Part shown: positions 7,672-15,548 of the stretch, piece by piece
How the letters are laid out: every line of letters starts with the position of its first letter
How positions within the stretch are numbered: position 1 is the first letter of the stretch
Origin: Dehalococcoidia bacterium
Lineage (GTDB): Bacteria; Chloroflexota; Dehalococcoidia; UBA3495
Assembly: GCA_028822675.1 (NCBI GenBank)
Contig: JAPKDE010000026.1
Location: forward strand, 1-18,112
DNA: 18,112 nucleotides
Direction: 5' to 3'
Translations under genes and position numbers: made by a program
The notes under the pieces: model-generated
Told to the model about the DNA's origin: nothing
What the model saw: only the letters and a program-made list of their open reading frames with translations
The model's database searches: none

Positions 7672-7690
7672 GCTAATATACAATATTAGC
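7672..7690. promoter_or_regulatory. Perfect inverted repeat in a divergent promoter region
   Basis: GCTAATAT (7672-7679) and ATATTAGC (7683-7690) are exact inverted arms around ACA. The site lies 3 bp before the glycosylase start and 56 bp before the phosphoesterase start. No Shine-Dalgarno site is seen before the glycosylase ATG, so a promoter element or operator for a leaderless message is possible. Confidence 0.4.
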
Positions 7691-7746
7691 TAACTGGTGA
7701 CGGGAAAAGTCATCGGAAGCAAATCTGGCTATGGAATAATAAGGGC

Positions 7747-8220
7747 ATGTTGATCGGAGTGGTATCAGACACCCACGGCTTCTACGACCCCCGTGTGCCG
7801 CCGATGCTTGAGGGCGTGGAGCACATCCTTCATGCGGGCGACATTGGCACGGGCCAGATAATTGAACAGCTAGGCGAGATTGCCCCGGTGACCGCTGTGC
7901 GTGGCAACAACGATAAAGATGGGCCGGAGTCTGAATTCCCGGAAGTTCAGATGATTGATCTGGGCGGCTGCTGTATCTATCTGACGCACATCGTGAAAGT
8001 TCCTAAAGAGGGTGATGATGCTGGCCTAGACCTCTACCGGGAGCAAAAAGCCGACGCCGTCGTCTTTGGGCACAGCCATTATTCATTTCACGAACTGCGA
8101 GACGGGCTGACCTTTTTCAACCCCGGCGCAGCGGGCAAACGCCGTTTCAAAGTCGTGCCGTCCATCGGCCTGCTGGACTTGGAGCCGGGCCGAGTTGAAG
8201 GGCGGATATTGGTTCTGTGA
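7747..8220 (+). CDS. YfcE/MJ0936-type metallophosphoesterase
   Basis: The 157-residue protein has all five motifs of the calcineurin-like fold in the small YfcE subfamily: DTHG (Asp8, His10), GD (Asp32), GNND (Asn54), TH (His81) and GHSH (His109, His111). These bind two divalent metals and hydrolyse phosphodiester bonds. The natural substrate of this subfamily is mostly unknown. The length is typical. AAGGG lies too close to the ATG to be a standard ribosome-binding site, so a leaderless or weakly bound start is possible; the start is nonetheless fixed by the motif MLIGVVSDTHG. Divergent from the DNA glycosylase. Confidence 0.9.
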   Translation: MLIGVVSDTHGFYDPRVPPMLEGVEHILHAGDIGTGQIIEQLGEIAPVTAVRGNNDKDGPESEFPEVQMIDLGGCCIYLTHIVKVPKEGDDAGLDLYREQKADAVVFGHSHYSFHELRDGLTFFNPGAAGKRRFKVVPSIGLLDLEPGRVEGRILVL

Positions 8221-8292
8221 GGCACTGCTGCCGCCGGGCGCTTATTCCACCGGCTAACTGGGAGAGCAATTCGATCTGGCCAACGTGCTCCC

Positions 8293-8395
8293 CTGTCACC
8301 CCGAGCGTAGCGAGGGGTCTCGTTGCTTTGGTCAAACCCGTTTTTGCCGTAAAACGAGATTATTCGTCGGCCTACAGCGCTCCTCAGAATGACAG
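8293..8395. repeat. REP-like palindromic repeat element
   Basis: The left end CTGTCACCCCGAGCGTAGCG and the reverse complement of the right end, CTGTCATTCTGAGGAGCGCT, are related, and each continues to TCTCGTT. About 100 bp thus form an imperfect inverted repeat with CTGTCA tips. CTGTCATTCTGAGCG-type units are common dispersed repeats in Chloroflexota and other genomes. It lies between the convergent phosphoesterase and MFS genes, a usual site for such elements. It encodes nothing itself. It may work as a bidirectional RNA hairpin or be a non-autonomous mobile unit. Confidence 0.7.
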
Positions 8396-8415
8396 GTCTG
8401 TGTCGGAGTAAGGAA

Positions 8416-9687
8416 TTATTTGACCCGTCCCCTGAGGGTGACCATTGCCAATATGCCGGAATCGACGGTTAGCGCTCCGATTAGCCGTATCGCCGGCCTG
8501 AACCCGAATAAGTCGGCGAAGATACCGGCCAGCAGTGCCCCAATGATGAACCCGGAGTCCCGCCAGAACCGGTACAAACCCAGGAACGAGGCCCGGTCTT
8601 GGGCTGGCACTGCATCCCCCACAGCGGCCAACAAGATTGGGTAGACCAACGCGGTGCCCAACCCCAACAGGGCCATTGAGCCAAGCCAAATTCCGTAGCT
8701 ATCGACGCTGGCCGTCAGCGAGATTGAGGCACCCTGCAAGACCATGCCAGCTACGATCAGTGGTTTTCTACCTACGATGTCGCTGACCCAGCCGGTGGCC
8801 AGTTGCAGGCCGCCCCAGACCAGCGGGTAGACCGCCACCAGGATCGCTATGCGGTCCAGGGCCAACCCTTGGGCGGCGAAATAGAGTGGAAATATACCCC
8901 AGGCCACGCCGTCGTTTAGGTTCTTCATCAGGCCCGCTTGGGTGATTCCAAATAGGTATGGCTTTCGCCAGGTGGCGTCCGCAAAATTGGACTTGAAAGT
9001 GGTTGTGGCGGGCGGCGTTTGGGAAGCGCTGACTAACCCGGCGGTCTCCAATGCCGAATGCGCGGCAGTATCTCTCACGAATAGGATGCTGAACGCCAAG
9101 CCTGTAGTAGCGATTGCAATTCCCAGGAAGAATGGCTCGGGTCTGAGCCCGTAGTTATCGGCGATAATCCCCGTCACCAAGGCCATCACCGCGAGGGACA
9201 TATAACCGGCTGACTCGTTGAATCCCAAGATCAGCCCGCGCCATCTGGAACCGGCTAAGTCCATCTTCATATTGACGGTCATGGACCAACAGAGTCCCTG
9301 GTTTACGCCCAAAAGTAAGTTGGTACCAATGATCCAGCTCCAACTGGGCGCCCAGATGAGTAGCAGTGGAACGGGTATGCCGATGATCCAGCCGGCGATG
9401 AGTATGCGGCGGCGGATGAACCGCTTGGTGAGGCTGCCGACCACGAGGTTTTACCCCGCTATGGCCAGCCCGAAGGTGGCGATGAAGGAAACGACAGCGG
9501 TTTTGGAGGTGACGCTGAACTCTGATTCTGCCAGCCCCGGCAGGATGGTGCGTTCCATACCAATCATCCTGCCAACAAACATGTTGGTGGCAACGAGCAG
9601 GGCAATCCGGCGCCAGTTGTCTGAAAAACCTAGGCTGACATGCGGGCTTTTCGAGCTTAACCCCGGAAAATGTTTCGTGATGTTCAT
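8416..9687 (-). pseudogene. MFS transporter interrupted by an in-frame stop
   Basis: One frame from the ATG at 9687 to the TAA at 8416 encodes 423 residues of a 12-helix major facilitator, except for one TAA at 9451-9453. Before it: VATNMFVGRMIGMERTILP (helix 1) and AVVSFIATFGLAIAG (helix 2). After it: NLVVGSLTKRFIRRRILIAG, the conserved loop 2-3 motif, helices 3-6, a linker around 170-200 and a C-half with GWVSDIVGRKPLIVAG. A GTG restart at 9444 could make a 342-residue piece lacking helices 1-2, unlikely to transport. Families with this pattern are drug or sugar efflux carriers; no substrate is assigned. One base change (for example AAA or CAA to TAA) explains the break, so recent loss or a sequence error are both possible. 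Confidence 0.8.
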
Positions 9688-9898
9688 GCGCTTTTGATAT
9701 TAATCGTCTGTAAAGGGCTGAATCACGTAAACGAATGAAACTAGAATAACGGGGGTTTGCCAACGCTATAAAGAGTCCAAAGACCTCCCAGTATAGGCCG
9801 AGTGGCCACTGAGCCAAACTGGGGGCAATCAGAAAGTGCCGACGCTTTTTTCAGGCGAAACCGATGAATCGCTGGTGTCTACCAATGTCCATTTGGGC
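9688..9898. other. Intergenic region downstream of the SDR genes
   Basis: About 210 bp between the MFS start and the end of the SDR cluster. No clear hairpin terminator, promoter or small gene was recognised; a GATTAATAT stretch just before the MFS gene is the only -10-like sequence. Confidence 0.35.
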
Positions 9899-10786
9899 TC
9901 AGTACTTGTCCTTCAGGTTGGCGTCGAACCGGATGGCTTGTGCGCCCAACTGAGGCCAAGCGGCAGGAGCAGCCGCCTTTTCCAATCGTTCTGCCAAGGG
10001 TAGTTCTGCATCCCAGTTGTAGCCGATGAACCGTTGGCCGTTGATGTCGTTGGACTCATCGGAAGCGAGCCACACAACTGGGGCCATCATCACATCGGGT
10101 TTAATCATGTTCTCGCGGGCGTAGTCGGTGTCATCGGGAATCAGGTCGGTACTGGCCATGCCGCCGGGCACCAGGACGTTGACGGTGACACCGGTTCCCT
10201 CCAACTCCCGGGAGGCCATGGCAACCAATGCTTCGTGGGCTGCCTTGGAGGGGCCATAGGGAGCTGCCCCGGCGCGGTACATGGTGTTCATACTGGTGGT
10301 GACGCCGATGATCCGGCCCCAGCCTTGGGCCAGCATGTGGGGCACAACGGTACGGGTCATGTAGAAGGGTCCGTTGCTATTCACCGCAACAACCCGATCC
10401 CACTCCGCAGCGGAAATCTCCCAGAAATTATTCGAAGCCTCACCGCCCAGGAGCATTTTGGGGGGAGCGACCCCGGCGTTGTTCACCAAGATGTGCAGTC
10501 CGCCCAATTCTTCAATCGTTCGTTCTATGGAGCGTTCTGCTTCATCGATGGACGTGACATCCACAACCTGGGTCATGACACAGTCATCGCCGCCAATCTC
10601 CCGCATGTAATTGGAAGTCTCATCCAGCCATTGCTGGTTGATGTCCATCATGGAAACTTTAGCTCCAGCCATAACCAGAGCCTCGGTCATGGCCCGCCCC
10701 AACCCACGGGGACTGGCCGCCCCAGTAACAATGGCAATCTTCCCTTCAAGTACTTTTCGCTGCAAAACAATCTCCAAAATTTCCAT
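9899..10786 (-). CDS. Short-chain dehydrogenase/reductase (SDR), first of three by coordinate
   Basis: A Rossmann SDR with the nucleotide-binding turn TGAASPRGLG (21-30, a longer variant of TGxxxGxG), Asp48 after the second strand (favours NAD), NNAG (102-105), Ser165 and the catalytic Y177-x-x-x-K181 (YGPSK). The C-terminus is extended with a Trp/Ala-rich tail and lacks the usual DGG end. The outer ATG at 10786 has no ribosome-binding site, whereas a TTG at 10765 has GGAG 6 nt upstream and would give 288 residues (QRKVLEGKIAIVTG), so that is a serious alternative. It is the last gene of a likely SDR operon, 58 bp after the previous one. Substrate unknown. Confidence 0.88.
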   Translation of the reverse strand: MEILEIVLQRKVLEGKIAIVTGAASPRGLGRAMTEALVMAGAKVSMMDINQQWLDETSNYMREIGGDDCVMTQVVDVTSIDEAERSIERTIEELGGLHILVNNAGVAPPKMLLGGEASNNFWEISAAEWDRVVAVNSNGPFYMTRTVVPHMLAQGWGRIIGVTTSMNTMYRAGAAPYGPSKAAHEALVAMASRELEGTGVTVNVLVPGGMASTDLIPDDTDYARENMIKPDVMMAPVVWLASDESNDINGQRFIGYNWDAELPLAERLEKAAAPAAWPQLGAQAIRFDANLKDKY

Positions 10787-10844
10787 TTCAAAATAAACAA
10801 TGCCCGGTCCCGCGCGCCAGCGTTCCCGCCCTGCGGCTGAGCAG

Positions 10845-11597
10845 TTATTGGGCTAGGAAGCCGCCGTCTATTACTAATTCGCTGCCCGTGACGAACGACG
10901 ATTCGTCTGACGCTAGGTACAGCACACCAAAAGCAATATCGTCGGGAACACCAGCCCGACCCAAGGGAATACGGGCAAGGGACTCAGTGACGGCCTGGGC
11001 GTCTCCCTTGCGGAAAGAAGTCATTGGTGTATCGATTGGGCCTGGGTGGATCGAGTTCGCCCGGATGCCCTCTGCTGCGTATTGGATGGCCGTGGACTTG
11101 GTGAAAATCCGGACAGCGCCCTTGGATGCGTTATACACGCCTGAGACGTAGGACTGGCCCGCGATGCCAGAGATGGAAGATATATTCACGATGGAACCGC
11201 CGCCAACTTTTCGCATTTCCGGGATGGCGGCTTTGGTGCCCAAAAACACGCCCTTGGCGTTGATATTCATCACTCGGTCCCATTCGTCCACCGTAATGTC
11301 TTCGATGCCAGCAAGGGACAACACCCCGGCATTGTTGACCAGAATGTCCAGTTTGCCGAACCTGCTTACGGTATCGGCGATGGCCGACGTCCAGCTTTCT
11401 TCGCTGCTGACATCCAGGTGGATAAAGAGACACTCGCCACCCAGGTCATTGATGGCGGCCTCGGTCTGGCGTCCAGCGTCGTCCAGCACGTCTCCAATGA
11501 CAACCTTGGCCCCCTCTTTGGCAAAGAGCATAGCTTCGGCTGCGCCCATTCCGCGTGCTCCGCCGCTCAAAAAGGCGACTTTATTCTCCAGACGCAT
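10845..11597 (-). CDS. Classical SDR oxidoreductase, 250 residues
   Basis: This is a textbook classical SDR length. It shows SGGARGMG (11-18) in place of TGxxxGxG, Asp36 after strand 2 (NAD preference), LDV near 61-63, NNAG (88-91), the active-site Asn around 111-113, NISS (138-141), Y155-N-A-S-K159 and a C-terminal ELVIDGGF. AGGGGG lies 6 nt before the ATG. Closest in pattern to glucose/steroid/3-ketoacyl-type dehydrogenases, but the substrate pocket is not diagnostic. It is the middle gene, 87 bp after the upstream SDR and same strand. Confidence 0.93.
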   Translation of the reverse strand: MRLENKVAFLSGGARGMGAAEAMLFAKEGAKVVIGDVLDDAGRQTEAAINDLGGECLFIHLDVSSEESWTSAIADTVSRFGKLDILVNNAGVLSLAGIEDITVDEWDRVMNINAKGVFLGTKAAIPEMRKVGGGSIVNISSISGIAGQSYVSGVYNASKGAVRIFTKSTAIQYAAEGIRANSIHPGPIDTPMTSFRKGDAQAVTESLARIPLGRAGVPDDIAFGVLYLASDESSFVTGSELVIDGGFLAQ

Positions 11598-11684
11598 AGC
11601 GACCCCCTGATCGTGCCAAAAATTAGTAGTGATTCTAATGCAGGTGACAACCGTGATGGCACCTGAGGAGTCTGCCGCCGTGTT

Positions 11685-12485
11685 CTAGGGGCTGCCGGCA
11701 GAACGGCCTCCGTCCACCATGTAAACCCCGCCAGTGCAAAAGCTGCTGTCGTCGCTGGCCAAGAACAGCATCATATTAGCCACTTCCTCAGGGTATCCGT
11801 AACGCCGCAATGGAATCCGGGAGGCTGTGGCCTGTTTGGTCCGCTCCACTGTGACCTCAGAGTTGTCGGAGGCCGCCACGCGCATTTGTTCCAATGACCG
11901 CATCATCCTAGTCTCGATGGGCGCCGGATTCACGGTATTGACGCGGATACCTATGGGCGCGCATTCCAAGGCCGCAGACCGCATCATGCCAATGACCGCA
12001 TGCTTGCTGGTGACGTAAGGAGATATGCCTGCGCTGCCTCCGATGCCAGCCGTGGACGACGTTATCACGATGCTGCCGCCGCCCCGTTCGGTCATCACAG
12101 GGATGACGAACTTTAGGCCCAGCCAAACCCCGCGTACATTGACGGCCATCACCTGGTCAAAGACATCAATGGGACAGTCTGGAATGGAAGAAATTGAACC
12201 TTCGATTCCTGCGTTGGCCAGAAAAATGTCGATGCCGCCCCAACGTTCTACAGCGGCAGCCACGTAGCCCTGAACTTGTTCCTGCTGGGTGACATCTGCC
12301 ACTACGTAGCTGGCAACATCGTCGCCCAGGGAACTCACAACAGACTTGAGAGCGTCTTCGTCTCGGTCTACCAAAACAACGCGTGCGCCTTCAGCGGTGA
12401 ATAACTTGGCCGCTGCCTGGCCTATCCCCCCAGCCCCGCCGGTGATCAGTGCAATCTTATCTGATAGTCGTGTCATTTTTTGCAT
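11685..12485 (-). CDS. Classical SDR oxidoreductase, leading gene of the trio
   Basis: A 263-266 residue SDR. Counting from the inner ATG at 12476 (MTRLSDKIALITGG) it has TGGAGGIG (12-19), Asp37-Arg38 (NAD preference), ANAG (87-90), TSS (139-141), Y154-V-T-S-K158 and VDGGRSAG near the end. The inner start fits SDR alignments and leaves AGGGCGG 9 nt upstream, while the outer ATG at 12485 abuts that site, so 12476 is the better start. A 15-20 residue stretch around MRVAASDNSEVTVERTKQ is the usual variable substrate loop. Substrate unknown. It heads three tandem SDR genes. Confidence 0.9.
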   Translation of the reverse strand: MQKMTRLSDKIALITGGAGGIGQAAAKLFTAEGARVVLVDRDEDALKSVVSSLGDDVASYVVADVTQQEQVQGYVAAAVERWGGIDIFLANAGIEGSISSIPDCPIDVFDQVMAVNVRGVWLGLKFVIPVMTERGGGSIVITSSTAGIGGSAGISPYVTSKHAVIGMMRSAALECAPIGIRVNTVNPAPIETRMMRSLEQMRVAASDNSEVTVERTKQATASRIPLRRYGYPEEVANMMLFLASDDSSFCTGGVYMVDGGRSAGSP

Positions 12486-12686
12486 CCGCCCTATTTCGGT
12501 TGGTTACCTATTCTGATTGGTTAATGGTATGTGTCCGCGGCGTCATTATGCCAGAACAGAGAACGCAATTAGCCTGTTTGAAAAATTAAGGCAGTCAGAA
12601 AATGCGTGGACTTGGGAGGAGGAACAGGACAAGCTGAAGAGGGAGAACCAGGGTAGAAGAGGGAAAAAGAAACACCACTGTGTGGC
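12486..12686. other. Intergenic region with polypurine tract
   Basis: Contains a repeated TTGGTTA (12499 and 12517 areas), and a nearly all-purine run on the plus strand from about 12612 to 12672. Seen from the minus strand this is a pyrimidine tract just downstream of tRNA-Pro. No protein gene is supported. Confidence 0.4.
12663..12685 (-). terminator. Weak terminator after tRNA-Pro
   Basis: On the minus strand CCAC-ACA-GTGG forms a 4-bp hairpin followed by TGTTTCTTTTT. The T-rich tail right after the tRNA supports termination, but the stem is short. Confidence 0.3.
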
Positions 12687-12761
12687 TGGTCGGGGTGGGG
12701 AGACTCGAACTCCCGATCTCCTGCTCCCAAAGCAGGCGCCCTACCGCTGGGCTACACCCCG
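12687..12761 (-). tRNA. tRNA-Pro (anticodon TGG)
   Basis: Read on the minus strand: acceptor CGGGGTG/CACCCCG, D stem GCCC/GGGC, anticodon stem CCTGC/GCAGG with loop TTTGGGA (anticodon TGG), T arm GGGAG-TTCGAGT-CTCCC, discriminator A and an encoded CCA (12687-12689). The full cloverleaf closes with no mismatch in the stems. Confidence 0.96.
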
Positions 12762-12891
12762 ATTGCAGATGCAATCTTATCATGCGTGGACGCGCGTGAA
12801 AGGTCAAATTTGCGAAATTGTTGGATCTACCGAAGAATTAGTCGTCTACCGAAGTATTTCGAAGTAGGTGCCGGCCCCTCTCTGGACTGAA

Positions 12892-13215
12892 CTATACGTT
12901 CATTACGCCAAACGCCGTGAGCAGGCCGAGACCGGAGATAAATGCGCCGGCAGACAGGGGTGCCAGAAACTGCCAACAGAGAACAGCAATCTTGTCGCCA
13001 CCGCTCGGGTTCGGCGAGACCACTCTGGCGAAAACGTTCAAGAGGATGAAGGTTCCCAATAAAATCCAGGCTTCTTTCAACAAGATAGTAGATTCAAAAC
13101 CGCCGGCCCTGCTTAGGAACGCAACGGAGAATCCTAGCACCATACAGCTGATGGTCAGTATTGAATCGTTCAGTTGCTGTGCTGAGGCGAAATTTATCCT
13201 GTTCTCTTGCTGCAT
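12892..13215 (-). CDS. Small membrane protein of unknown function
   Basis: I chose the ATG at 13215 because AAGGAG lies 5-6 nt before it; an in-frame ATG at 13230 has no site. The 107-residue product begins MQQENRINFASAQQLNDS and has three hydrophobic spans: about 21-38 (ILTISCMVLGFSVAFL), 52-66 (WILLGTFILLNVFARV) and about 86-104 (FLAPLSAGAFISGLGLLTAF). A polar Pro/Gly/Asp loop separates spans 2 and 3. I recognise no family. It sits alone between two tRNA genes on the same strand. The ribosome-binding site and clean hydrophobic pattern support a real gene; an overlapping antisense frame does not look protein-like. Confidence 0.65.
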   Translation of the reverse strand: MQQENRINFASAQQLNDSILTISCMVLGFSVAFLSRAGGFESTILLKEAWILLGTFILLNVFARVVSPNPSGGDKIAVLCWQFLAPLSAGAFISGLGLLTAFGVMNV

Positions 13216-13309
13216 GCCGGCTCCTTCCAAGTAATCAGTACACCAAACAATCGTATTGGACTATTTGGCTACGTTCTAACGGCGGGTTAACCGTTAATAT
13301 TTGGCAACG

Positions 13310-13346
13310 AAAAAACCCTTGGCCGTTTTGGCCAAGGGTTTTCTTA
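13310..13346. terminator. Strong bidirectional intrinsic terminator
   Basis: AAAACCCTTGGCC (13312-13324), loop GTTTT and GGCCAAGGGTTTT (13330-13342) form a perfect 13-bp stem with A-run on one side and T-run on the other. On the minus strand it would end transcription from tRNA-Arg before the membrane-protein gene; there is no plus-strand gene just upstream. Confidence 0.85.
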
Positions 13347-13585
13347 TTTTCACTTCTAGTTGCTATCGACCACAAGGTTGATCTTCTGCCGGTTGAATCA
13401 ACTTAGGGGGTTGCCTGACGGGTCTTTCCTGACAGGTCTTCAACGAGAATCTGCTGCCCGCCGACGCCGCTCAAGATTTCGTTGCGAACCCTCTTAATAG
13501 ACGGGAAAAACTGGCAGCCAACTACTCGGGAATTATTATGCAGAAATCATATGGGGAAAACGGTGCTGGAAAAAAGAGAAGAAGG
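13347..13585. other. Intergenic region between terminator and tRNA-Arg
   Basis: Holds a near-perfect direct repeat, CCTGACGGGTCTT (13414-13426) and CCTGACAGGTCTT (13428-13440), one mismatch. On the minus strand an open stretch of about 45 codons ending at 13403 (…ILSGVGGQQILVEDLSGK…) has no good start or ribosome-binding site; it could be a gene remnant. Nothing else is evident. Confidence 0.35.
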
Positions 13586-13660
13586 TGGTGCCCCCGGAGA
13601 GGGTCGAACTCTCGTCTCCGGCTCCGGAGGCCGGCACTCTATCCACTGAGCTACAGGGGC
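13586..13660 (-). tRNA. tRNA-Arg (anticodon CCG)
   Basis: On the minus strand: acceptor GCCCCTG/CGGGGGC (one T-G pair), D stem GCTC/GAGT, anticodon stem CCGGC/GCCGG with loop CTCCGGA (anticodon CCG), T arm GAGAG-TTCGACC-CTCTC, discriminator A and encoded CCA (13586-13588). All arms close properly. Confidence 0.95.
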
Positions 13661-13673
13661 ATTACTGGCATCC

Positions 13674-13703
13674 AGAATATCACGCTTGCTAGAGACCCAA
13701 CAA
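13674..13703 (-). promoter_or_regulatory. Possible tRNA-Arg promoter
   Basis: Minus-strand TTGTTG (13698-13703), 18-nt spacer and TATTCT (13674-13679), ending 13 bp before the mature tRNA 5' end. Each hexamer is a four-base match to consensus. Confidence 0.35.
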
Positions 13704-13784
13704 GCAGGCACGGAGTACCCTCCCGATGGACAAACCCCAGCGCCGAACACTAGACTATGGTCACTTTTCAGAAGAGGTACAACC

Positions 13785-14837
13785 ATGCCCGTTTTTACGC
13801 CCGAATACCTACACAAAGTTGCCTACCACATCTACCGCGCCAAGGGCACTCCGGATGATGAAGCGGAGATTGTCGCCAGGCACCTGATTAAAGCTAACCT
13901 GTCCGGTCACGATTCCCACGGAATAATCCAGACGCCAACTTACTGTGATCGCATCGACGCCGGACACATCGTCCCCGGTGCTGCCTTTGACATCGTTAAA
14001 GAAGCCCCGTGCACCGCCGTGATTGACGGCAACTGGGGTTTTGGCTTCGTCCAGACTGAAAAAGCCACCAAACTGGCCATCGAAAAGGCGAAGACCAACG
14101 GCGTGGCCGCCATCACCGTTTACCACCAGAGTCACATCGGACGGCTGGGTGACTACCCCACCATGATGGCCGGCGAAGACATGATTGGCCTGATCACTGC
14201 CGACTCGGGCGCTGCTCCCAAGCACGTCGCCCCATTTGGCGGTATCGCCCGGAAGCTGGGCACCAACCCCATGAGCATCGGCATGCCCAGTAACCTAGAC
14301 GGCCCAGTCCTGATGGACATGGCCTCCAGCACCGTGGCCTTGGGCAAGATCGCCCTGGCTCGTAACCGTAAAGACGATATTCCATTGGGCTGGATCGTGG
14401 ACAAGGATGGCAATCCAACCACCAACCCCAACGACTACTATTCCGGCGGGGCTATCCTGCCCGTGGGCGTTGACCAAGGACACAAGGGCTACGCTCTGTC
14501 GTTCATGGTGGAAGTGTTCTCCGGCCTGCTGACCGGCCTGGGTTATGGCATCGACCCTGAAGGCCGCCACAATGACGGCGTGTTCATCGCCGCCTTCAAC
14601 CTGGCCCACTTTAGGGACGTGGACGAGTTCAAGAAAGACATGGACGGATTCGTGGAGTACATCAAGGATTCGCCGCCCGCCGCCGGATTTGATGAAGTTC
14701 TCTACCCTGGTGAGATCGAATGGAATCGTGAACAGGCTCGCCGCAAAGACGGCATCTTTGTTGAGGACGAGACATGGTCGCAACTCACCGACCTGATGAA
14801 GTCTCTGAACGTGGAAGGGGAAGTGGGCCAGCCCTAA
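13785..14837 (+). CDS. Ldh2-family malate/lactate-type dehydrogenase
   Basis: The ATG at 13785 has AGAGG 8 nt upstream; an open frame reaching back to 13686 runs through the tRNA-Arg promoter zone and lacks a site. The 350-residue product has the family pattern: GHDSHGI with the catalytic His45, GNWGFGFVQTEKATKLAIEKA, VYHQSHIGRLGDY, GGIARKLGTNPMSIGMPS and DMASSTVALGKI, then LGWIVDKDGNPTTNPNDYY and GHKGYALSFMVEVFSGLLTG. Family members (Ldh2, YlbC/AllD, ComC, dpkA) reduce or oxidise 2-oxo/2-hydroxy acids with NAD(P) and use a fold unrelated to classical lactate dehydrogenase. The particular substrate is not readable. The next gene follows 55 bp downstream on the same strand. Confidence 0.93.
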   Translation: MPVFTPEYLHKVAYHIYRAKGTPDDEAEIVARHLIKANLSGHDSHGIIQTPTYCDRIDAGHIVPGAAFDIVKEAPCTAVIDGNWGFGFVQTEKATKLAIEKAKTNGVAAITVYHQSHIGRLGDYPTMMAGEDMIGLITADSGAAPKHVAPFGGIARKLGTNPMSIGMPSNLDGPVLMDMASSTVALGKIALARNRKDDIPLGWIVDKDGNPTTNPNDYYSGGAILPVGVDQGHKGYALSFMVEVFSGLLTGLGYGIDPEGRHNDGVFIAAFNLAHFRDVDEFKKDMDGFVEYIKDSPPAAGFDEVLYPGEIEWNREQARRKDGIFVEDETWSQLTDLMKSLNVEGEVGQP

Positions 14838-14892
14838 CCCACGCTCATAACTTAATACTTTAGGTAAAAACTATAGGGGCCGGACGTCGTAA

Positions 14893-15540
14893 ATGAGAGG
14901 TCAAGATATCAGGGAAACCTATCTAGAGGCTAGTGAATACTTTGCCAGTGTCGTAGACCAAGTGGACATTGACGGCTGGGAGGCCCTAGCCCTGGGAGAG
15001 TGGTGTGTCCGAGACCTGGTCGGACACACCTATCGCTCCTTCACCACCGTGCTCAGTTACTCGGAAAAACCGGCGGACAAGATCGAGATAAAAAGGCCGG
15101 TGGACTACTTCATCCGGGCCTTGGAGACCATCGCCGACCCCAAGATGGTTGCCGAACGGGGCCGGGCCGCCGGGCTGGAAATCATCGACGACCCAAAGAT
15201 GATGGTCCGCGGCTTCCAGATGTACGTCAAAAATAAACTTGCCGAGTTGGCCGACGACCACATCATGAACACCCCAGTGGGTGGTATGCGTCTCATTGAC
15301 TATCTGCCAACCCGCACCTTTGAACTGGTCATCCACACCATGGACTTGGCCAAGGCTCTCAGCCTTGACGCCAAACCGCCGGAAAGCGCCATGGCCGCGA
15401 CGATCCAGTTACTGGGAGAGATTGCCTTGCACCGGGGCACGGCTCCAGCGCTGGTCCTCGCCGCCACCGGACGCGGCAGCCTGCCTGAAGGCTTCTCGGT
15501 ACTGGGATATGGGAGCGGTGCGCAACTAGACAGGTTTTAG
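14893..15540 (+). CDS. Maleylpyruvate-isomerase-like (MDMPI/DinB-fold) protein
   Basis: A 215-residue helical-bundle protein of the mycothiol-dependent maleylpyruvate isomerase N-terminal type. The family signature LGEWCVRDLVGHTYR (34-48) gives metal ligand His45, and ELVIHTMDLAKAL (144-156) gives Glu144, His148 and Asp151, completing the metal site. True mycothiol enzymes open gentisate-pathway rings; most relatives have unknown thiol-dependent functions. Mycothiol is typical of Actinobacteria, so the thiol used here is uncertain. The C-terminal domain is short. It probably shares a transcript with the Ldh2-type gene 55 bp upstream. The ribosome-binding site is poor (GGGG about 15 nt before the ATG). 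Confidence 0.82.
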   Translation: MRGQDIRETYLEASEYFASVVDQVDIDGWEALALGEWCVRDLVGHTYRSFTTVLSYSEKPADKIEIKRPVDYFIRALETIADPKMVAERGRAAGLEIIDDPKMMVRGFQMYVKNKLAELADDHIMNTPVGGMRLIDYLPTRTFELVIHTMDLAKALSLDAKPPESAMAATIQLLGEIALHRGTAPALVLAATGRGSLPEGFSVLGYGSGAQLDRF

Positions 15541-15548
15541 ATACTGGG

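Noticed and set aside
9155..9817. Minus-strand 220-codon ORF overlapping the MFS gene
   Set aside because: It is in another frame over the clear MFS sequence, rich in Arg/His/Gln, and does not repair the split gene.
10034..10840. Plus-strand 268-codon ORF
   Set aside because: Antisense shadow of the SDR gene; His/Gly-rich composition and no family resemblance.
12517..12867. Plus-strand 116-residue ORF
   Set aside because: Its centre (GETRTPDLLLPKQAPYRWATP) is the well-known false translation of the antisense strand of a tRNA gene, here tRNA-Pro.
13538..13816. ORFs on both strands across tRNA-Arg
   Set aside because: SNSRLRLRRPALYPLSYRG and APVAQWIECRPPEPETRVRPSPGA are conceptual translations of the tRNA itself and its antisense strand.
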